From positions 21,145,716-21,209,715 of the forward strand of contig JAKZAP010000013.1 of assembly GCA_023053575.1 (NCBI GenBank): a stretch of 64,000 bases of DNA, written 5' to 3'. The stretch's first letter is position 1; every line of letters begins with the position of its first letter. The stretch comes from Branchinecta lynchi. Lineage: Eukaryota; Arthropoda; Branchiopoda; Anostraca; Branchinectidae. Shown piece by piece: positions 55,827 through 64,000 of this stretch. A program made the position numbers and the translations under genes. Under the pieces are notes generated by a model. That model saw only the letters and a list, made by a program, of their open reading frames with translations, was not told the DNA's origin and ran no database searches.

Positions 55827-56201
55827 AATACCCATTTCTCCTTCTTTGTGCACGGTCGGCATTGGGTTGTCTTGTCAATAGAGCCGAACATTGACGAAAA
55901 TACATTCAGTTCTATATCGAGTTCAGGGGTTCGAGAATTCCTTTTACGTAGAACTTTAATTAAACTCCCAAATATAGTTTTTACATTTTGTTTCGGTTAT
56001 CCACCTTTTGGTTATTTTAGCGTTTTAGATAAGACTTACGATTTATCCTTTGCATGTTTGGTTACCCATTATAAGTCTCTTCCAGATGATGTTATTCACC
56101 ATTTACAGGCCCTCATACGTTCCTACTTCTTAAAATACTTTCGAAAAGTTTCCACATATTTTGGGGACTTGGATGTATATTCAAGGATACTTGTGATGTA
56201 G
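55827..56201 (+). CDS. Orphan open frame, possible exon
   Basis: Open from just after a stop at 55824 to TAG at 56199. No ATG near the start (nearest candidate GTG at 55848), so if real it is an exon or a 5'-truncated gene. The peptide alternates aromatic and aliphatic residues (FTFCFGYPPFGYFSVLDKTY) and ends with a plausible helix (LPDDVIHHLQALIRSYFLKY). It is one of the longest non-repeat frames in the window and carries no simple-sequence bias. Function unknown. Confidence 0.35.
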   Translation, partial: NTHFSFFVHGRHWVVLSIEPNIDENTFSSISSSGVREFLLRRTLIKLPNIVFTFCFGYPPFGYFSVLDKTYDLSFACLVTHYKSLPDDVIHHLQALIRSYFLKYFRKVSTYFGDLDVYSRILVM

Positions 56202-56690
56202 AACTGAATCATGGTACCGCGCTCCATTCCTCCGTCTATAAGTACCATAGTCCTGGAACGGACAGAAATAATATTTCTCCAGAAAGGACTGAAGATCCTT
56301 CACGTCAAGCACAGATCAAGTTCACAGGGATCTCTTTTGCCAGGAGAGGACGTTACAAATTAAGCCTGAAAAATTAGTGAACCAGAGCGTCGATGAGGAA
56401 GAAGTTGTGATGGCGAAAGTACGGTTCTTACTCTAAAAATTTCCCCGGAATTCGGAAATTCTGTTCAAGAATTTTCACAATTTTCACAATTGTCACTCTA
56501 TTCAAGTGGCTGCCGAATAGAAGCTGACATTTTTTCATCGATCGGTTTCGAACAGGATTTGGGGGTAAATATCATGTTAGATGTGCCTCCGGCGGAAACC
56601 GAAATTTCTACAGTGAACTAGGCTAAAGTGTTTTTATGTTTGTTTTTGAAAAAAACTCAGCATGGAGTGGCCTAACTGTTAACCGACTAC
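56202..56690. other. No feature recognised
   Basis: Unique-looking sequence between the orphan frame and family B copy B12. Confidence 0.4.
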
Positions 56691-56694
56691 ATAA

Positions 56695-57530
56695 ATCAAG
56701 AGCTGCAAGCTCATATGGCACTTGCAAGGCTGGGTCAGAGGGTGAAAGTAGGGATTCTTCAGTTCGTGGGTTTGTGGTGATTATTTGGAAGCAAAACCCG
56801 TGCGATAATGGGTCCTTGGAAATCACGAGAACGTATCTATCTATTACCCCCTTCCTCCCCCCACCGTGCTCGAACCCGATCCAGTTCTGTCATTGATGAA
56901 TCTAGGGCTTGTGCTTGTTCTTCCCACCAAGTTTCATCCCAATCACTCCACTCTTAGCGTGTCACAAGATGTACGGCCCCCCCCCCCCTGACTCCCCCAC
57001 ACAGTAATCGGATCCGGTTCGGACTTCACATGGGAAATCCGAGACACGAGGTCTTTCCAAATATCAAGTTTCATTAAGATCTGATCACCCATTCCAAAGT
57101 TATACGTACCTCTAGATTCCGGATTCCCCTTCCCTCCACTCCCCCCACGGTGGTCGGATCGGGGAAGTGACTATTTCCAAGTTAGTTTGGTCGGGTCCCT
57201 GGTACGCTTGCCAGGTTTCACTGTCCCAGCCCACCTAAAAGTAACTTAACTCCGTATCACCGGAATTCCCCCCCCCCCCCTCCAACTTCCACCACAGTGC
57301 ACGAGTCCGCGTCTGCCAATGATGTACCTAGGGCTTGTGCTTATTCCTCTCACCAAGTTTCATCCCGATCCCTCCACATTAAGCTTGTCATATGATTTCC
57401 GGTCCCCCCCTGCGCCCCCCCCCCCCCCACATTCATCGGATTCGGTCCGGACGTGAAATGGAACATCTGAGACATGACGTCTCTTCAAATATCAACTTTC
57501 ATTAAGATCCGATAACCCGTTCGAAAGTTT
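56695..57530 (-). repeat. Family B element, copy B12 (5' truncated)
   Basis: Inverted 3' end ATCAAGAGCTGCAAGCTCAT, then GGCACTTGCAAGGCTGGGTC. The core units carry C-runs (56975-56988 and 57260-57270). It breaks off before the 5' hairpin and faces copy B13 about 75 bases away. Confidence 0.75.
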
Positions 57531-57603
57531 TGAACTTTTTAAGCACAGTTAGACATTCAGTCTAAATTGTCTGTGTTATGTTGGTTCTGTTTTGTGTTGC
57601 TTT

Positions 57604-59612
57604 TTTATGACACTTGGCCTTCGGCTTCGGCCAAGTGCCATATAGCGATCGTAATCTCTGTCCGTCCGTCGGTCTGTCCGTCTGGCGGTCTGTCGGTCAG
57701 TCCGGGTTTTGCTAGTTTGGGCACTTCTACATAAGCTAGGACGATGAAACTTGGCACGCATATCAGGGACCCCAAAAGATTGAGTTGGAACTAGTCACTT
57801 CCCCGGTCCGAGCATCGTGGAGGGAGGGGGAATCCGGAATCTTGAGGTATTTATACCTTTTGAACGGGTGCTCGGATTTTCATGAAACTTGGTATTTGGA
57901 AAGATCTCGACGACCCATTTCAAATCCGAACCGGATCCGGTGGCTCAGGGGGGAGATGGAGGGGGGAGCCGGAAATCTGGAGAAACGCTTAGAGTGGAGG
58001 GATCGGGATGAAACTTGATGGGAAGAACAAACACAAGTCCGAGATACATCATTGACATAACGGGACCGGATTTGGGCACTGTGGGGGGATTAGGGGCGGG
58101 GGTAGTATGTAATAGGATGATGAAACTCGGCAGGAATATGAGGGACCCGAACAGACCGACTTGAGAATAGTCGTTCGCCCGATCCGAACATCGTAGGGGG
58201 AGTGGAGGAATGGGGAATCTGGAATCTAGTGACATTTATAACTTCTGAACGGCCGATCGGATTTGAATGAAACTTGGCAAGTGGAAAAAGCTATTGTCTC
58301 AGATGTTCCGTTTCAGCTTCGGACCGGACCCGCTATTGGATGGGGGGAGTTGGAAGGGGGCACCGGAATTTTCGTGAAACGCTTATTGTCCAGGGATCGG
58401 GATGAAATTTGGTGGGAAGAACAAGCAAAAGCATTAGATAAGTTCTTGACAGAACCAGATCATGTCGAGGCTCTTTGGGGGAAGTTGAAGGGGGTTTCCC
58501 GGAATTCTGGTGATCACGAGATGGGATACTTCAAGATGTTCTAAGGACGATAAAACTTGTTAGGCATATTAGTGACCCGAACAAACAGACTTAAAGAATA
58601 GACACCCGATGAAAAATTTATCTCAAAATAGTACTATGAAGTAGTACGAAAAAGTAGCATGCAGTACTAACTTATGCTACTACATGCTTCTACTTCAAGG
58701 CTACCGTGTTACTGCATACTACTGTATGGTACTATTAGCAAGACTGGATGCTTCTATGGCAAGACAGGATGCTACTGGATACTACTACTTAAGATTGGAC
58801 CTTTCTGAGGCACATTAAATGATAGTATTCTTTGCTATTACATAGTATTACATGCAACTTTTTCGTACTACTACCATACTACTACGCAGGCGACAAATTT
58901 TTCATCGGGCACAATGCCCCAGGAAGACTTCCATTCCTGGATCCGACCATTTTTCGGGGAGTTGAGGGAGGGGGAATCCGGAAATTACTGACTTCCGTAG
59001 GTTGTGAATTAATGGCCCTATTTAAGTGAAATGTTATGGGTGATAGGAACTGATGACCTAGATATGCAAAGCATTTGTACGAACCCATGCGGCCATGGTT
59101 GGGCAAGTTGGGGTGGGGGGGGGGGGGGGTCCCGAAACTTTTTTGGCATGCACAAAAACCAACGGATGGGCAGAATGGAATGTAACTTGGAGAGTATGCG
59201 GCCTAGATTTACCATTTGGCGTCCGAACCGGATCCGACCAAGGTAGGAGGAGGATTAAGTGGGAACCAGAATTTTGCAGATATGCTCCGATTCGAGTTAA
59301 ACTTGTTGGACGTGAAGAGGAGACATTAGAGATGCGAAGTTTATGTGTCCGAGTCGTATTAGGGGGGAGTTGGAGGGGGAGTCCCGGAAATGTTGTGGAT
59401 CGCACCGGGGTTTGACGAGTGGAGTGATTTGAATGAAACTTGGAAAGTAGAGAGATTATATCCCTTAGATGACTATTTTAGGGTCTGGACCGGATCCGAG
59501 CACGGTTGGGAGGGGTATCGGAATTCCCAGGAAAATGCTCAGATTTACTTTCTCGCTTCTCACACCACAGACTCGTAACAAGTGACATATGAGCTCGTAG
59601 CTCTTGTCTTTA
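57604..59612 (+). repeat. Family B element, copy B13, with nested MITE
   Basis: Starts GGCTTCGGCCAAGTGCCATA, then TCCGTCCGTCGGTCTGTCCG. About five core units follow, ending CAAGTGACATATGAGCTCGT, then AGCTCTTGT. Interrupted at 58605-58909. The longest family B copy here. Confidence 0.85.
58605..58909. mobile_element. MITE with TACTAC-rich interior (family H)
   Basis: 305 bp, 15-bp perfect inverted ends CCCGATGAAAAATTT / AAATTTTTCATCGGG. The interior is a mix of TAGTACTA and GCTACTAC words, with a second inverted pair (TAGTACGAAAAAGT / ACTTTTTCGTACTA). Target duplication is unclear (possibly ACA with one offset base). Nested in family B copy B13. Confidence 0.75.
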
Positions 59613-60340
59613 TTCCCCTTACTCTGCGGTCGCCCTGTGCATTTGGTGGGTTATATACTGGGATTATGGATAGTATTGTATTAAATATGTTTATGAGCTG
59701 GTATATGATTATGCCGGTACCGGCACATCACGTTGAGCTGGATGATACAAAGAAAAGCCCGCCTTCAGTTAATCGTAACAAAAAAAAAAACATTTGATAT
59801 TTAAAAGCTTGTGCGAACATTCCCGAGTTTCACCGTGACTCGACAACTTGTTACTACTTTCATTAGCCCAATGAGAGTAGACATAATAGGCGGGAGTTCA
59901 TATTTTTCCTAATGGATTCGTCGGGAGAGGTCACGTAGGCTCAAACAGATTATTGAACAAACAGCTATTCCACCGGCGATGCGCTAATTGCGTTGGGTGA
60001 ACTTACGCCCTTGGAATCCATAGAAATACCAAAAGCAAACAAACTTCGATGAGCTGATGTAAGTGACGTAGTTCTACTGCTTTCGGAGATGTGTGTGTGT
60101 GTGTGGGGGGGGGGGGGTAGTCTGGAGCTAAGCCATACTTCCCTTAAATTGCAGCTTGGAGAAAAATCAGGGGTAAATGTAAATAATGGGTCGAGTAGAT
60201 TTCCATCCAAAGTTGACTCTGGTTTGTTGGTACGTGTGATGGTTTGTTTTGTGATGATACTGGTATCAACGACATTTCATTTCAGCTTCTGCTCTGTAGC
60301 CGCATTTCCGTAATCAAACCGTTCTCCGTTCTTAATCCCG
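59613..60340. other. No gene recognised; GT and G-run
   Basis: A (GT)n run followed by G's at 60089-60118. The remaining sequence shows no supportable feature. Confidence 0.4.
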
Positions 60341-60960
60341 TTCTCCTATAAGCGGTGTATCCCCCGTTCACAAGCATACTTAGACCAGCACATAGGCACG
60401 TGCCCAGGGAGCGAGTTCTAGAGCCTGGCCATAAATCTGTTCCTGCATGGGTGTGAACGGTGATACTACCCGTATGGAAATAATTCAAGTCATCGTATTA
60501 TGTTACATTTTTCCAATCCTAAACAACTGTTTTTTTACGATTGTAAACAGTTGTTTCCAATCGTTTGCGATTGTAAACAGTTGTTAACGATTGTATTTTT
60601 ACAATTGTAAACTTTTGTTTCCAATCGTAAAATTACAATCGGTTTCAATAGTAAAAATACAATAGTTAACAACTGCTTACAATCGCAAACGATTGGAAAC
60701 AATTGGAAACAACTGTTTACAATCGTAAATAACTGTTTTCAATCGTAAACAACTGTTTCCAATCGTAAACAACTGTTTCCAGTCGTAAAAAAAACAATTG
60801 TTTCCGATCGTTTCCAATTATTTTCAATTGTTTACGATTGGAAAAACGTCCCTGACTTGAATTATTTCCATATGGGTAGGCACGTTCCTAGGCATCTGTG
60901 CTTGGCTAGGCATGCTTGTGAACGGGGCTCTAGCCGAACGCCGTACAGACCTATTGCCCG
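60340..60960. repeat. Large imperfect palindrome with a minisatellite core
   Basis: The outer arms pair: GTATGGAAATAATTCAAGTC (60471) with GACTTGAATTATTTCCATA (60853), and CCCGTTCACAAGCATAC (60363) with the region around GCATGCTTGTGAACGGG (60911). The core (60505-60845) is a back-and-forth array of AATCGTAAACAACTGTTTCC and its reverse complement, so it folds on itself at several scales. It has no open frame. Confidence 0.85.
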
Positions 60961-62059
60961 TTTTAGCAGAACCGAGAACGAGGTGTATCTCATTCATCAT
61001 TCCCTTCTGCTGAATGACCAACGGAATAGGAACCTCAGTTCTGAATACCTTTATCATCCCATTCTGCTGCAATCATAAAGTAGGCCTATTGGGCAAAAAC
61101 TACGTAAAAACCTCTGAAAAACATAATACATAATACGAAATAGTTAAAGCACAATGGACACTTCAAATGCTTTACTTTGTATTAAATGCTTCACAAATAA
61201 ACATTTCCGACTTCCTTTAGAAGGCGCTACGAAAATCGGCCGTTTTCTTGTTATGCCTTGTCTTTACCTCTCTGGCATTTCGGCGATCCAAATCTTAGGA
61301 GCTGGGATATCATGGCAGGAAATTCAAAAACTCCCAGCAATGCTTGATAGAAAAGGATATATTTGAGATGTCACCAAAGTGAAGCCGCAGACGCAGTTTA
61401 CCTGATTGTTCTAGTAGAAATTCCATGGCCTACAGTGCCTATTGAAAGTTTTTCTTTGTGGAATAGTGTTGTGAAGCTTGATTAACTTGCTTTATAAAAC
61501 GTACCAGAATATGCAATAAGCTTATAAAAAAATAACATAACTACAAAATCCTTCAAAAACAAATAACCTATTCAAATCTGAATTATACAAGCTGATTTTT
61601 GCATAAAATAAAGATCTACTAAGTATTATGAGAAACATCACTTTTATCTTTGTCCAAGCTAGTAAATTGAGCAAATACTGGCCCAAAAAATTACGCTTTG
61701 ATATATCATAGAGAGGAAACTGCTGAAAAAGCTTCTGATCTAGGGGGTAAGCATTGCTCCTAGGTTGTTACAGAGTGGGATTGGGGTAGTTTGATGTGCC
61801 CATTGAACTTTAACTATTTTTTTTTTTTTTTACTTGTTACCATATATCAGCTAATTATTTTTCCTTTTGTCTGATTTTTGTTAAGTTATATTTTGAGCTT
61901 GTCCATGTGGGTGCTTCCAGGTCTCGCTTCCTATGACTCACGGTCGTACTGAGGTTCGGGTTTTTCTGGCGACTTGAATCTGGATGTTGCAAATGCTAGA
62001 ATGCTTTGAAGTTAAACTAAGGGTTAAAAGAAGCAGACCAACTACTTAGTACAGATCCA
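60961..62059. other. No gene recognised
   Basis: AT-rich, with a T-run at about 61818-61832. A 70-codon plus-strand frame at 61154-61366 (MDTSNALLCIKCFTNKHFRL) starts with an ATG but has no other support. Confidence 0.35.
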
Positions 62060-63420
62060 CGTTTCTTCCTTCATTACTCGGTCAATTTGTTCCTCAAAGC
62101 TTCGTAATTCCGTAGGTGTATTGGAACCGCTTCCATGACATTTAACTGATTGTTAACATCACCGGACTGACATTTTACAAGGTCATATGCAATTATTGTT
62201 CTAATTATTCTCTTTCTTTCCCTCGTTGTTAGATCCGTTATTTTCCCAAAGCTTCGTATTTCGTTAGACGTATTCGATCCGCTTCCATGACATTTAACGG
62301 ATTATTGCCAGCGACGAACCGACGTTTTACAAGGTCAGATGCACTAATTGTTCTAATTATATCCTGTCCTTCGCTGATTGTTCGATCAGTTGTTTCGCCA
62401 AAACGAGCTTCGAAGCTTCGTATTTTGTCAGATTTACTCGATCCAACACGTTTGACATTTAACCAAGAAAAAATAATCAAATAGAACCTCTGTCTTTGGT
62501 ACCATGCAGCGACTATGAATACCCCGACAAAACTGAGCGGTTTTTAACTGTAGCTTTTTACCGGTCTACTCTACTTCCGTCTTCGCCGTTGCTCATCTCA
62601 GAGAAAGAAAATGCAGGAGGCGCACTCCGCGCTGATCCGCTCTTGAGCGCGTCCAGAGATCCAGTCAGATTTGTCTTCTACTTTTCCTCAAGCCAGCTTC
62701 ACAGCGATACAGCTATTTGTAGATGTAACGAAACTTGATGTGTCGTGAAGCTACTAACCTCCGCTCGTTCGCAGCGGAAAAGGTACGGGGAAATACTCGA
62801 CTCCGCAGTCCGCATAGTCAAAGTGCAGAGATAGGGAGACGGAGGTTCTATCTGGTTATTTGTTCTTGATTTGACTGATTACACCAGACCGGCATTTCTA
62901 AAGACCAGATGCATTAATTGTTACCCTTCCTTCACTAATTGGTTGATCTATTCTTTCATCAAAGCTTTGAATTTCGTCAGGTGTTTCAATTTGCTCTAAC
63001 TACATGTAGTTCAACTGAAGTTTCCTTTTACCACAATCGACCTGTTTTGCCAAATTCACCAGGAGCTGGGAATACTGGCTTTCCTTGCATCCTTTGACTG
63101 ATATTTCCTGAGACCACTGTCGACCTTTTTATCTCCCTTGTGACATATTCGTAGCCAGACTCCGGGAAAACCGGTTTTCCTTGTGTGTCCCCTGAGGCGG
63201 ACAGAATTCATGCATTGGGCATCCAGTAAAAGGGGTGTGAGTAATTTATTCGTCACTCCGCGTTTTTAGTGGACTGTTTCTTGGAACCAGTCGCTCATTT
63301 TCATTAAAGTTTAACTGAAAAGGGCTGGGATAGGACAATCTAGTCACCCATCACTTATTCAGTTAAATAACATAAAAACAAGCTGGCTTTCTAGTTAAAC
63401 TTTAACAGGTTGATTTTCCT
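62060..63420 (-). pseudogene. Decayed repeat-domain gene, SD2 copy 2
   Basis: Matches 3299-3700 and 4830-5200. On the minus strand it encodes, in order, NSVRLRGHTRKTG...CHKGDKKVDSGLRK (63056-63256) and a unit LEQIETPDEIQSFDERI...ISEGR (about 62930-63000). A unit ISEGQDIIRTISASDLVK, LNVMEA, YEALGK (62238-62480) follows, and last a unit RTIIAYDLVK, LNVMEA, YEALRNKLTE with a stop (62077-62235). The units share a frame pattern but are joined by frameshifts and an inserted segment at 62480-62880, so it is a pseudogene. Family unknown. Confidence 0.55.
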
Positions 63421-63423
63421 TTT

Positions 63424-64000
63424 TTGGGATCCCAAAACGTAAGTGGAGGGATACATGTGACATCGCAAAAGTTGTCCGTCTGTCCGTCTGTTCTTTGGCT
63501 CAAGAGTAAGGTCAAGCTCGAAGATGGGCTATGTAGCCCGATATTTCGGGGTTGGGAGGGGCTTGAAATTAAGGGGAGCAAAAATGTTTTCTTAAAAGCT
63601 AATGAAATAGTCGATTAGGAGTAAAAAGACATGCTGAATCCGAATATGAAATTCATTTTCTCTCCGGACAAATAGTTCACCCGGAATCCGGCGAAAACCG
63701 GAAAATTTGCGAAAAGAAAAGTAGTTGATTAGAGGTTGAATTTAGAAGCAAGGAGACGTGCTGAGTCCGAATATGAAAACTATTTTCTCGCCGGACAATT
63801 AGTTTGGCCGGAATCAGGCCAAGCGGAGAATTTGTCTAAAGTAAAAGTCTTATTTAAATTTGATAAGATATTTGATTTGGGGGTAATTTAAGAAGACATG
63901 CTAAATCTGTATATGACAATCATTTTCTCATCAGACGTATAGATCGCTCGGAATCCGGCTGAAACCGGAAAATTTGTTAATAAAAAAGTTTAATTTGAAG
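63424..64000 (+). repeat. Family A element, copy A8 (cut by window edge)
   Basis: TTTTTTGGGATCCCAAAACG start, GTCCGTCTGTCCGTCTG run, then about three core units to the window end. It is inserted into the T-run that ends SD2 copy 2. The equivalent point in copy 1 (about 6470-6480) is uninterrupted, giving the left junction precisely. Confidence 0.85.

Overview
This is an animal (metazoan) nuclear genome window and is mostly repeats. The case for an animal is the BTB-BACK genes, consensus GTAAGT splice donors with pyrimidine-AG acceptors, AATAAA signals, and remnants of hAT, Mutator-like (MULE) and LINE elements. I see no rRNA, tRNA, CRISPR array or bacterial-style operon. The repeat types (tandem-cored dispersed elements, foldback elements, hAT and mariner-type MITEs) suggest an invertebrate, but I cannot name the species.

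The only two clearly intact protein genes are paralogues on the minus strand, at 14193-15587 and 36246-37622. Each encodes an N-terminal BTB/POZ domain, a BACK domain and an unfamiliar C-terminal region of about 215 residues in place of Kelch repeats. Both coding regions are intronless. Both have a likely splice acceptor about 15 bases upstream of the start, and their 3' flanks are related.

More than a third of the window (about 24 kb by my boundaries) belongs to two dispersed families. Family A has eight copies: it starts with TTTTGGGATCCCAAAA, carries an array of 137-bp units and ends GGTCTTGTT. Family B has about fourteen copies or fragments: it starts with a CAAGTGCC hairpin followed by GTCCGTCCGTC-type repeats, carries units of about 282 bp and ends in a GAGCTCGTAGCTC hairpin plus TTGTT. 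Their layout resembles Helentron-associated elements (HINE, 'pearl' and DINE-1 types). Around them lie four hAT-type MITEs of one family and one of another, all with 8-bp target duplications. There are also three mariner-like MITEs, foldback elements, a MULE remnant with tandemly repeated inverted ends, and a LINE ORF1 split by a MITE.

Three old segmental duplications tie the window together: about 3.3-6.5 kb with 62.06-63.42 kb, 30.25-32.74 kb with 48.23-51.66 kb, and 9.82-10.69 kb with 29.16-30.02 kb (inverted). The first carries two decayed copies of an unknown repeat-containing gene. Because one copy of a pair often lacks an insertion present in the other, the pairs provide natural empty sites that date and delimit the transposons.

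Layout: 0-8.6 kb holds family A, SD2 copy 1, a hAT MITE and a hAT transposase relic. 8.6-14 kb holds family B, SD3 and an inverted pair of family A. 14-16 kb is BTB gene 1. 16-20.3 kb holds two family A copies and the LINE. 20.3-24.6 kb is an unknown multi-exon gene or pseudogene cut by family A. 25-29.2 kb is family B, including a homogeneous 282-bp array. 29.2-33.5 kb holds SD3, SD1 and the MULE. 34-38 kb holds a hAT MITE and BTB gene 2. 38-48 kb is mostly families B and A. 48-52 kb is SD1 copy 2. 53-60 kb is family B with two MITEs. 60.3-61 kb is a large palindrome. 62-64 kb is SD2 copy 2 and family A.
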